DNA of 46,000 nucleotides from Mesostigma viride. Taxonomy: Eukaryota; Streptophyta; Mesostigmatophyceae; Mesostigmatales; Mesostigmataceae. Positions 1-32,600 of the stretch are shown here, one piece after another (positions within the stretch are counted from its first letter, which is position 1; every line of letters starts with the position of its first letter). Under the pieces are notes generated by a model, which was not told where the DNA came from, did not search any database, and saw only the letters and a program-made list of their open reading frames with translations. The stretch is from the NCBI GenBank assembly GCA_009746045.1, contig RPFO01000231.1, positions 665,388 to 711,387 of the forward strand. Reading direction: 5' to 3'. A program made the position numbers and the translations under genes.

Positions 1-59
1 CCACGTCCGGGCATGGCAAATCTTTGTGTAAATTAGCGCTCATCCAGATTCCTTACCCC

Positions 60-255
60 CTCACACGCACACGCACGCACGCACGCACACATGCACGCAC
101 GCACGCACACATGCACACACACACGCACAATCGCACACACGCACACACGCGCGCACACGCCCCCCCGCACCCCACCCCACCCCACCCACACCTACACCCA
201 CACACGCACATACAATACCATACTATAGTGAATACACACACACACACACAACACC
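60..255. repeat. CA-rich microsatellite
   Basis: Imperfect CA/GCAC dinucleotide-type repeat with a C-rich centre. The rest of 1-415 reads as the 3' part of an intron: a C-run at 348-372 precedes the acceptor at 415. No exon is seen upstream of 416. Confidence 0.8.
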
Positions 256-415
256 GCATGGCACCACAACCCCCAACCTCCAGGAAGATGCTCCCCCAAA
301 GTTCGGGCACGACAAGGTCCTTATTTGATCTAGAGCTCATCCATTTTCCCCCACCCCCCCCCCCCCCCCCCCACCCCCACCCACTGAATTCCACCAAAAC
401 CTCCACGACCGCCAG

Positions 416-14002
<13,587 letters not shown>

Positions 14003-14040
14003 AGTGAGATAAGATGATGTATCTTGTTATTACGGTTATA

Positions 14041-14087
14041 GTACTGGTGCGCACTCAAGCGCAAAGGTGGATCTGACGCCGGAGTGG
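14041..14087 (+). repeat. Decayed copy of the gene's last codons
   Basis: gcgcaaaggtggatctgacg and ccggagtgg repeat the CDS end gcgccaaggtggacctgacg / ccggagtga exactly 85 bp downstream. The stop has become TGG in the copy. Confidence 0.9.
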
Positions 14088-14105
14088 GTTGATACCTACT
14101 AGTAG

Positions 14106-14110
14106 TGTAA
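14106..14110 (+). promoter_or_regulatory. Possible TGTAA poly(A) signal
   Basis: TGTAA is the usual polyadenylation signal in chlorophyte algae, and this one is about 105 bases after the stop. A pentamer occurs often by chance. Confidence 0.3.
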
Positions 14111-16096
14111 CAGTATGCGTACAGTGACCTATCTTGTACGCAGTTCTGGCAAATGGAGCGGCGCTGACCCGGGCCTGTTGCCGGAGTCGGACAAGGGATG
14201 ACGGAGAGGTGGTGTCGAAGGGAATGTGTCAGCGGGTTGGGTTGCGATCAGCTGTCGGGGCCGGTCCAGGAGGGGCATGCCAGAATTATGATGGAGCTTG
14301 TTTGAGTAGCCCTGCATGGCATGAAGGAGCTGTGCCGTGTACGTAAAAATGGCCGTGTCCTTGTCGGTTTATGGGGCTTACGGCTACGGTGGCGGTGGCG
14401 GCGACTGTGCGGTGCTGTGTATTATATGCTGTGCTGGCGAGTGATCGTTTTGTGCCTGAAGGGTAACTGTGTAAACCTTGACGTGTGTCCAAGGGTGATG
14501 CTGTACCGGCAACCTGTCAGGATTATGTCACCCTGCAGCGCGTGGAAAAATGTTGGCGTGATGTGCAGGAGGTCACAGCTGGCGAGCAGCTAGTGAGTAT
14601 GCCAGTTGTCATACTGCAAGTGGTCCATGGCCATACTACCATGGATGGTCATTCCACGCGGCCAGTGCTTGTCTTTATTGGTGGGGTCATTCTTTGGGGG
14701 CGTTATTCAACGCAACCCTAGTATTCGTGTTGTGTTGGGCATAACATATTGTTGGCTCGTTATTATTGCTATTTGTTGCTATTATTTTCCCGCTTCGAGG
14801 GAGCGAGAAAAGCGGGGGCATGCGAGGCAGGAAGCCAGACAGGGAAAACCTGAGGGTCATCACGGGCAAGGCCCATGGCCTGCGCAGCAGTCCCGTGAAG
14901 GCTTCCGCAGAAGCGGAGAGTTCTGCTGTCACAATGTGGCCAGTGCAGAGGCCCCGGCCCGATCGGATTTATCTATCACGGATTCTCGCCATGTCAGGTC
15001 TCTGCTGGTTTTCTGGGCGATAAGCTGCTAATGTCCCTGCATGACTGCGGCCTTATCTGCTTGGAATTGGCGAGCGTCACAGATTGGTTTATGTGGAAGG
15101 GAGCCTCACAACTTTCGTGGTTGTCAGGCATGCTGGGCTGCGAGGAATACTCGCTGTATATTAAGTCAGACAATCAATCCAGGACGCACTGTATAGTAGA
15201 CTAAACTCATCGAATAATGTGGCTCCCTGGCGACCTGGAGGGACTAGTACGTTTTCCATTCAAGATTTTTCCATTCTTTATATTCTTTTCTTATTTTTGT
15301 GCTCAGCACAAACATGTGAGCATAATTAATTAACTTACTTACACGTAAACTGCGTCACTTGAGCACTTCAGAAGCCCAAATCACTATGGTCGTAAATCCA
15401 AATCAATATCGTTACCAAATTTGGTCACACGGGAGGCCCCCACCAACTTGGGGGCGGTATCCTTGTTTTAAACTGCCTGCCACCTATCTTTACAAGTCAA
15501 CTGCCGCCATATTTCACAGACGAGCCTGGAGGCTGCCGGCCCCCGCAGCCGGGCGTGAGCCCGTCCATCCAATTGAGTAACACATACATGTCCATTCCCG
15601 GCTTATATACGTAATGACGGAATCATCTAGTGCTTAACGGTTGGGGGATGATGCAGACGATATTTGTTTAAACTTTTGTGTAATTAATTTTTCTAATGAG
15701 ATTAGCATAGTACTCCGTGGCATGCCTTTGCGCATGACACGCAAGTACTTACTTACTTAATGACGGACAGTGCATCGGCGACCTTGCCACGTGTGGCCAG
15801 GGGCTTGCCATGTGAGGACGAAGTGCCCTGGTTGTGCGGGCTTGGGGCTGGCTAGTCTATATTTGATATGTCCACCTGATCGGCGCGGGCCAGGCCGGTG
15901 CCCGGATGCAGATGATATTTGTACCATATTTTTCTATAACATTAGCATTGTACTCCGTGGTGCAGTCCCATTTAATAAATTTACACATAACTGCGTCACG
16001 TGAGCAAAGTCCTCAGGGAAATGGATATGGCCGGGATGAGGTGGATGGATGTAGCTATATGTCTAGTTCCCATGCGCATGACATCAAATACTTACT
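14111..16096. other. Intergenic region with no supported gene
   Basis: About 2 kb between the end of the HYR gene and the LINE fragment. Short open frames (for example 14606-15031) show no recognisable domain or splice context. 14800-14960 is GC-rich and may be a retroelement remnant, but I could not place it. Confidence 0.5.
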
Positions 16097-16105
16097 TACT
16101 TAGGT
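15640..16105. repeat. Direct duplication of a 100-200 bp segment
   Basis: 15650-15758 and 15905-16104 share gatgcagaygatatttgt, agcatwgtactccgtgg, gcgcatgaca and a final cttacttactta. The second copy has about 80 bp extra, including a tgcgtcacgtgagc core. Confidence 0.7.
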
Positions 16106-16345
16106 GCTCGGCTAGGTCGAGGCGCCTGTGCCTAAGAATGTGGAAAACGTAGGGAAAGTCGGCGAACAAATCCTCATTGACAATGATCAAACTGTGTGGA
16201 ATATTAAGCGCCTTGCGCGACATGTTGGTGACAGCACCGTCGAGCCGATCCTCAATCTCCTGCATCAACGTCCACGTCTCGGCTCCGTAGGTCAGGATCG
16301 TCAGAATGACGACCCTGAGCAGGTCGCTCGATCAATATGCCCCTA
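16097..16345 (-). mobile_element. LINE reverse-transcriptase C-terminal fragment
   Basis: On the minus strand this reads LLRVVILTILTYGAETWTL, a post-RT signature of L1/RTE-type LINE ORF2 proteins, then RLDGAVTNMSRKALN and ends RRLDLAEHLSK and a stop. It corresponds to LTVLTYGAEAWTV at about 36478 in the larger copy. The fragment is 5'-truncated (stop codon near 16345) and ends in a TAAG-type tail. No function. Confidence 0.8.
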
Positions 16346-16539
16346 TCAAAAGTTCATATAACACAGCATCCCACAAACAGAGGCCAATGATTTTGGCGCA
16401 GCTACGCGTTTTCTTGTAAAGATAGTCATAATGAACGGACAAAGCTTCCCATGAAGAATCTTCAACCAAACCCACGCAAGCTAGACTTAAACTTTCTCAC
16501 AATAGTAAATCGAGCGTACAGTAGGACTAGCCCCATGCC
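16346..16539. other. Sequence 3' of the JmjC gene
   Basis: Unannotated spacer between the LINE fragment and the JmjC stop codon. It presumably contains the 3' UTR. No clear poly(A) signal seen. Confidence 0.4.
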
Positions 16540-24264
<7,725 letters not shown>

Positions 24265-25261
24265 TGTCAACAATTATAAGTTGAATCCCCAGGACGTCTG
24301 CCTAAATAAAACAATGATTGTGATGACAAGCGTATAGCGGGCAGTGCACGTAGCTATACGCTGACGCCTTCTTCTCAACTCTGGCAAGCCGCTGACTGCA
24401 CCGTCGAGTTAAACGTTAAGATTTACCATTACATCTAGTGTCATAGCGTTAGCTAGAAAGCCACATTATGCTATGCAGGCGGCTTTTCCCACCACGTCAG
24501 CTCGCCGGCGAAGGTTGCTGTTTTCCCGGCACCATGCAGGGTACCCAACACAATAAGTACACGAACGTCCTTTTGAAACTGGTAATGGGTAGTTAATAAA
24601 GTTATTACGTCACGTTCGTCAACTCGTTCATGTCAGCAAGACTTAAGGTGCTGACGCCAAATATTTTGGTCTCCATTGAGGCCTGAGGGCTGAGGGAAAC
24701 CTTGTGCTAATAAATTATTACTAAACCAGTAAACCCGGGCTAAACGCCTAAACCCGGCTTAACTGCTAATAATAAAATAATCCTGAATAAATCAATAATT
24801 GCTGTCATCAGTCATACATAGTTACATACTCTAGCAAGCCTTAGGCAAACTGTAACTTTCTAGTTTTTGCTTGTTGGCACGAGAGTTGTAGTTTGGCAGA
24901 TTTAACTGCACGCGCACCGTAAGTCCACAATTATACAGGGCAAGGACGGCCGCTCGGCGTTCGCCGATTCGGACTTAGCCGAATTTCGATCGATGAATTG
25001 TCGGAAACAGTTGTAATTTACTCGTGCAGCAGAAGATTTTCTGCGTCTTCTGTAAATTACATAACACGCATTGTAGTCCTAAGCTCGATCTCAGTTCCGC
25101 CTGCTGCTAAAGGGAGGGTAATTGTGTAACAAGCTCTCGGCAGCACGCCAATTTTTGTGACCCAGCGACAAAAGCCGACAAATCGCTTCGGCAAGGGTCG
25201 AATGCCCACAATTGCACACGCGGCATAGCTAATTAACAACAATTCAGTTATCATCACCACA
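24265..25261. promoter_or_regulatory. Shared 1-kb region between divergent JmjC and Maf genes
   Basis: Contains both 5' UTRs and presumably both promoters. No TATA box can be assigned. A minus-strand patch at 24471-24583 reads VRVLIVLGTLHGAGKTATF, vaguely like a GTPase P-loop but with the first Gly displaced and a stop soon after; no gene is called. The 3' half is AT-rich with several short dyads. Confidence 0.5.
25012..25061. promoter_or_regulatory. Inverted repeat about 200 bp upstream of the Maf start codon
   Basis: TGTAATTTAC (25012-25021) and its exact complement GTAAATTACA (25052-25061) enclose a second small hairpin (gcagaagattttctgc). Possible cruciform or factor-binding dyad. Confidence 0.45.
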
Positions 25262-25354
25262 ATGGTGCTCCTGCGTTACATCAAAGGCCTTGCTAAGCAA
25301 AGAATTATACTAGCTTCCGCGTCACCAAGGCGATTTGAGCTTTTGACTAACCTC
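25262..25354 (+). CDS. Maf gene exon 1
   Basis: ATG in context caccacaATGG; 31 codons, phase 0 end, donor gtaagt. Contains the SASPRR substrate-binding loop. Confidence 0.93.
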
Positions 25355-26659
25355 GTAAGTTCAACTTGGTCAGTCGGGGGCATCTGCCTGCGCGTTGCAT
25401 CGCCTTAAACTTGATGTGCAGGGTTCTACACGCAAAATCTTATATCCGTGTTTTTGGCCATGTGTGACTGTCGTGTTGCAGGGACTTGTCGTCGAAGTGG
25501 AGAAGTCCACGTTTGAAGAGAACCTGGACAAAAGCCTGTACCGGAATAGCCCTGGCGGTAAGAGCGGTTGAACGAGTATAGTAGTTGATGTTGCTCACGG
25601 CATCGTGGTCATGGAAGTCTTTGCTCATTCTCCCGACCAAGTGCGTGGTGGCGCCGCGGGCGTGGCGCCCACGCCGAGTCCCAAACCTGCCGAACTCGAG
25701 GGATGCTATACTAATAATTTCTTCGATGCACACAGTCATCTCCCCCCACTGCACGAGTTCATGTTCTAAGATTTTGGTAATAACAATGTGCAACCCTGGC
25801 GTCCTCTTGGTTTATCGTGAAGGTTTCTCTGGAGAAGCAGTTGAAAGCATGGTTGGGCGTGAAGGGGGTCAGGGGGTTGACGTAACGTAAACACGTAAAA
25901 TGGCCAAAAGGGTGACGTAGAATGTAACGTAGACGTAGAAGTTGACGTGCGTAACGTAAAGACGTAACTTAACGTGAACACGTAAAGCCGCACAAAAGCT
26001 TATGATTCTATTTTCCACCATTCCCTGGCAAAAACTAGACATTGCTGTCCATGCATCGCATGGCGCCGCGCCGACGCGGCGCGACGCGGCGCCATTAGGC
26101 CTACAACAGCTTACTAGCACCACTTCACCTTGCAAGTATCTGCCGACATTCCCATACTGGTTACGCTTCCGTCCATTCTACGTTACGTATTTGTGCGGAA
26201 CGTAACGTACAAACGTAACGTAAAGGGGCAACATACGTAGAGGCCTTACGTGCCACATTTTTGTCACCACATAAAGCGTAACGTAAACTCTCGTAACTAA
26301 ACCACTCTGTTGCATAAATGACGTAGTTTAACCCCTTTACCCCCATCCCTGGTTGAAACCCACAAAGGCATGGTTTTGCGGTTGCAGTCTTAACTAGGAT
26401 GGACTTATGCATAGAGCCAATAGTAGAATGCACATTCGTTGTCCAAGGTACTGCAATGCCGCTAGTTTCCTGCCCAATGGATTGCGTGTGCCCTCAGTTT
26501 TCTGTGCATGCTGATGTTGGAAACCGGTCGGGTGCGGTGTGTGCCTGCTGTCGGATGCTCGTTGGCTTCCAGACTATGCAAGGGACACAGCAATGCAGAA
26601 GGCGATTGAAGTTACCAGTCGGATTTTGACTGTACGTTATTATTATTATCATTATTTAC

Positions 26660-26699
<40 letters not shown>

Positions 26700-29600
26700 T
26701 ATTTTGACGTTGCTCTCTTGAAGCTGCTAGAATGTTATTACTATCATACTTTACTTGGTGGGGAATGCCTGCTAGTTTTAGAAAAGTCTGCTAGTATGTT
26801 TACTGTGGGGGGAGGGGAAGGAGGGCCTCCAGGTTATGCTGGTCGCGCTGCGTAAAATAAGTGACTCTGCCTAATTATCTGTCTCCCTTGCATGCACTGC
26901 CACTACACGGCTCAAGACGTTCATGTTAATGCGGTCGCGCATGATCCTCGTCGTAGCACCTGCACGACTCAGATCCTCCATCAACTGCTGGGGAAACAAA
27001 TGTTGAAGTAAAATACAATGTTACAATGCTCCGGCCAACAGTTTCTCCATCAACTGCTGGGGAAACAAATGGCCAAGTAAAATACAATGTTACAGTGCTC
27101 CGGCCAACAGCAGCTAGACGGCGAAACATCTGCAGAATGCATGGCTGTGTGCTTGGGGAACATGCGTGCGTTCTATAAATGTGCATGGCCAGGCATTGAC
27201 ATGCAACTGTGTCGTGCTCGGCTTGGGGCAGGGCGGCTAACTAATCTGTATTCAGTTCTCATTAATATGCACTCAACGATTCATCAGTTCATCATGCCAA
27301 TGCTGACATCGTTGGCGCGATTTACCACGGGCACAGCGCTTCCTCACCACCCCATTCCTCACTACCCTCGTCTGCCCACACCCTTGTCTGCAGACCCTTC
27401 CCACGGCGTCCTCTCCCTCACTACTCCACATTTCTGTGTGCCTTGTCTGAGCAGGCTCACATGGCGTCGGCAGCAGACAGCCCCGGCTCAGTGCGGCTGC
27501 CGAGCCTCATCATCGCCGCCGACACCATCGTTGCACACAATGTGGGTGGGAGAGGGTGTGCCGTGCCTTGAAAGGACACCTGGGTAGATGTTCTTCTGTT
27601 TGGGTAGCCTCATCATCGCCTCTGACACCATCGTTGCCCACAATGTGGGGGGCAGAGGGTGTGCCGTGCCTTTCAAGGAGACCTGGGAATCCGGGCAACA
27701 TTATCGCAAGCCATCCCCCATTCAGGGGGCTTCCTTGCAAAGCGGTAGGTTAGATATCACTGTTTGGGTAGCCTCGCCACTGCCGCCAACAATGCCATCG
27801 TTGCCCACAGTGTGGGTGGGAGAGGGTGCGCCGTGCCTTAACTGACACCTGGGAAGCTGGGAAACATTACACCAACGTTATCATTACGCCAACCCCCATT
27901 CAGGGGGTTGCCTTGCAAAGGACACCTGGGTAGCCCCCCCTCTGTTTGGGTAGCCTCATCATCACTGCCAACAACGCCATCGTTGCACACATGCGAATTC
28001 GGTGGGAGAGGGTGTGCCGTGCCCCAAGGGGAGCATGGGCACGTGGGTGGACTACCCTTTGACCGGCTCTTTGCAAGCAGATGTTCTTCGCAGACACGCT
28101 CGTTTGCAAGCGGTATGAGAGTAGTACACCTGGTTGCAGGGCTTCCTGCCATGAAGGGAACTCTCTCCACGAAGTGCTTCAAAGTTTCTTCCTGCCAACC
28201 CTTTTGCAGGCAGATGTGACTGCTGTGCAAGCGGACACAGGTGCACAGGGTCACCGATAGAGGTGGATAGGAGGTACTAAGAATACGTTTAGATAGGAGG
28301 TAATAAGACTAGGTTTACCACAACTATGGGTGTCATGCCCAGGGGATGGGAAAGGGCATGTCCCTCTTTCGCCTTGGTGCTGAGAATTCGCATGAGGAGG
28401 CAAGTTGGACAGCTAGCGTGGCACTACAAGCATTCGACAGATGGTGCCTTCTCCCCTTGTGGCAAACCGCCGGGTCGTAGACCTTATTCCATCGGGTCCT
28501 GCTGTCGTGACCCAGTGCGCAAATCACAACTGGCTTGGCAGGCAACTGGAGCTTCTACCTGTCTTAACGAGGTATTGATTGCTTGGTTCATCCGTCCGTT
28601 GAATAACTGGCTTGGCAGGCAACTGGAGCTCCTATCTTGCTAATTACGGTCATTAGCAGTGTACGATGCCTCCGTTCCTTGGTTACTGCATGTAAGTTTA
28701 GTAATTGCAGTATAAGTTGATGGCGTGCCTGACGGTCAAGGCCTTCCCATGGGCTGCGTGCCTCGACACCCTGCAGGGCGAGATCCTCGAGAAGCCCAGG
28801 GACGAGGCGGACGCGTACCGGATTCTGCGGAGCCTGAGCGGTGCGTTATTCTTGTGATGGTAGTCGTCAAAGTAATGACAGTGGTCTGTCTGAGCGGTGC
28901 GTTATTCTTGTGATGATACTCGTCAATAATGCGCGCATGTGTGCGTGTGTCAGCCAGCAAGTGGACAAACGCTGTTATACTGTGGTGGAGCACCTGAGCT
29001 GTGCGTGTGACCGTGGCGGGCATGCAGGTAGCGCACAGATTGCGTCATCAAATAAAACACATGAGCGTGCCAGATGCTGGCATAGCGTGGAGCCTCAGTA
29101 CGCATTTGGGATGGCACCTTGTGATCGATCGTTAGCGATGCGTGCATGCCAGCGAGCAAACACACAAACTAGCTGACGATGTGGTAGCGGACCTGCGCGG
29201 AGCGTGCTGCCATGCTGGAGCTTTCGTATTGTGCACAAGGCGCTGCATGCGCAGAACACGTGAGCGTGCCAGATTGACAAGTCTGAGCGGTGCGTGTGTG
29301 CGCTGGCGGTGATGCATTGAGGACGGTTAAGGATGCGTGCGTCTCAGGTAGCTCATGCAAGCTCTCTTATGCACTGGTGGCTAGCCTGAGTGGCGCAGGT
29401 TGCCTTGCTGGCAGTTGCCTTGCGGGTGTGCATGTTGCGTTGCTGTCAGTTTGAGTACTTGTGACTTTGACCGTACGCATACAAGGTCTGCTAAAGCTTG
29501 TTTATCAGGGTTTCTTATTATGCATATGTGTGTACATACAAGGTCTGCTAAAACTTGTTGATTAGGGTTTCTTGTTATGCATAAGTGTGTAGTGTGCATC

Positions 29601-32600
29601 GCTTATGGTGGTCTAGGGTCCTTGTTATGCATAGGTAGGAGGTATGCATCGCAACAGTGTTGCCGTGCGGTGCTTGCATCGACACGTGCGTGACAGACTG
29701 CCAGTAGACACGCCAACTCTGGTATATTGTCACTAATATATTATATTGTCGCCTTTCTTCAGTCTTGCTGTCGCTCATCTGTCTTCGTGCCAGTACACGC
29801 TCTACACACCAACCCTGGTATTTCTCTCACGTTCCTTCTGCTGCCATTCCTTCTGTACCCCATTCCTTCTGCCTCGCTGGCGCCGATCTCACGTTCCTGT
29901 CTGTGGATGTCTGCTTGGACTACTATGCAGGCGCCAAGCACCAAGTGTACTCTGGCGTCGCCCTCGTGGTGCCCCAGGTGTCCGGTATGTGATGCGGCGG
30001 GGATGATCATCGATACCATTGCCATTCGACCAGGCTGCGCAACCAACAGCAGTCGTCGCCCTAGAGGTTCCTCGGTTTATGCGTGTGTATCGTATCTCGA
30101 GTGGGTGTGGGGCCACATGCGTCAGTTGAGTCGCACGGCTGGTGAGATAAGCACAACTGTGCAGCACGCAGCTCTCTTCCCCACCCATTCCAACCCCAGT
30201 GTGTCCCGACTTAATGACAATGCCAAGGCCTAAACCCGAGACCCAGCTACCCACCCCAGTATGTCCCGACTTATGACAATACCAAGACCTAAACCCGAGA
30301 CCCAGCTACCCACCCCAGTATGTCCCGACTTATGACAAGAGGTACAGATTCTTATTCACACTCCTGTTTAGGGAGTTCATGACATTCGGTATGGATTCTT
30401 AATTACAGTCATTCACGCCTTCAGGTTGGGATGGATTCTTATTTACTCCTGCTTAGGGACTTCATGCCATTAGGATGGGATGTATGGATACCAACCCCTT
30501 TCTAGGGTCTCAAAAGCCCGTGCGAAGCCGTGCATGAGTGCAGTTGCTGCCATACAATAAGTATAAAAATACAAATAGGAATAAAGATATCAAATAAGAT
30601 TAAAGATGCAAACAAGCTGAAGTTGTCCCTGTCCCCATGAAAATGCAGTCAGCAGCGGGTTTAGTCTGTCATCTCCGTCAGTGGCAAACCTTCTGTTATG
30701 CCTTCGACGAACGTTGGGTAGTAGGGGAGCATTTTTTTTCTGTTATCTTTATCCCATTCTTTTATATCCTAGCAGTCTTGCAGCCTGGCCGAGCTTGCCC
30801 TGACTCCCTCCTCCCCTCCTCCCCTCCTCCCCTCCTCCCCTCCTCCCTCCTCCCCTCCTCCCTCCTCCCCTCCTCCCCTCCTCCCCTCCTCCCCTCCTCC
30901 CCTCCTCCCTCCTCCCCTCCTCCCCTCCTCCCCTCCTCCCCTCCTCCCCTCCTCCCTCCTCCCTCCTCCCCTCCTCCCCTCCTCCCTCCTCCCCTCCTCC
31001 CCTCCTCCTCCTCCCCTCCTCCCTCCTCCCCTCCTCCCCTCCTCCTCCTCCCCTCCTCCCCTCCTCCCTCCTCCCCTCCTCCCCTCCTCCCCTCCTCCCC
31101 TCCTCCCTCCTCCCCTCCTCCCCTCCTCCCCTCCTCCCTCCTCCCTCCTCCCCTCCTCCCTCCTCCCTCCTCCCTCCTCCCCTCCTCCCTCCTCCCTCCT
31201 CCCCTCCTCCCCTCCTCCCCTCCTCCCCTCCTCCCCTCCTCCCCTCCTCCCTCCTCCCCTCCTCCCTCCTCCCCTCCTCCCTCCTCCCCTCCTCCCCTCC
31301 TCCCTCCTCCCCTCCTCCCCTCCTCCCCTCCTCCCCTCCTCCCCTCCTCCCTCCTCCCTCCTCCCCTCCTCCCCTCCTCCCCTCCTCCCCTCCTCCCCTC
31401 CTCCCCTCCTCCCTCCTCCCCTCCTCCCCTCCTCCCCTCCTCCCTCCTCCTCCTCCCCTCCTCCCTCCTCCCCTCCTCCCCTCCTCCCTCCTCCCTCCTC
31501 CCTCCTCCCCTCCTCCTCCTCCCCTCCTCCCTCCTCCCCTCCTCCCCTCCTCCCCTCCTCCCCTCCTCCCCTCCTCCCCTCCTCCCCTCCTCCCCTCCTC
31601 CCCTCCTCCCCTCCTCCCCTGCATGATCCCCTCTCCATCCCTGGATCAGCGCTTGGTGGAAGCGAGGCGCCCCCAGTGGTGCGGTCTTTCTCCGAGTGCA
31701 CAGAGGTACGGATGCTGGTGCTTGCTTCCTACATGCACAGAGGTACGGATGCTAGTGCTCGCTCTCCAACCTTCACTAAGCACCCTGCATGTTTTCAGTT
31801 GCAGAGCTACGGGTACGGATGCTAGTGCTTACTCCCACGTCCCGAGCTGCCCGCTGTACACATATTTTCCACTGACCATTCTCGAAGCTCTTGCATCCTG
31901 TGCCTCTAATGTTTGTTACCAGGTTCTCTGGTCTCTCTCTACACTAGCGCGCCCTCTTATACAACTGCCCTCTCTACAGTAGCGCGCCCTCTGATACAAC
32001 TGCCCTCTCTCTACACTAGCGCGCCCTCTTATACAACCCTCCCCCGACCCCCACCCCACCCCACCCCACCCCCCAAAAAGAAAAGTAAAATGTACACTAC
32101 ACTGTACATGTATTTTCACCATTTAGCAGAGTAGGTAGTACATGGTCTTGTAGAAATAAGCATGTGGCCGCTAATGCTCCTGCTGGGAACCCGCATGGAT
32201 GAATTAATAAATCAGTATATTATAGTAAATTAATAAATTACTTAATAATTAATAAGCACGGAACTGCGTCACGTGGGTGCCAGTACATAGGAAAGGAATC
32301 TTGAACCCCTATACACAACCCGCATGGATGTGGCCTGCATAAAACACATGCATACAACAGAGGCAGTGAACAGGACACCCAAATGATAACACGATGCCGC
32401 TCTTACTATATCCACCCCTTTATTTCCAATAACATCTGGAATATTCGCACACCCGTATCATATCCGACAATTTGTCTCTTGTACGTGGCCTGCCTATCGC
32501 CACCCACAGGTGCAATTCGCGGAGCTGAGTGATGACGAGATTCACACGTACATCCGGACAGGGGAGCCGATGGACAAAGCGGGGGCTTACGGCATACAAG

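Noticed and set aside
30637-31701. 300-codon frames rich in Pro/Ser/Leu or Gly/Arg/Glu
   Set aside because: Caused by the pyrimidine tract.
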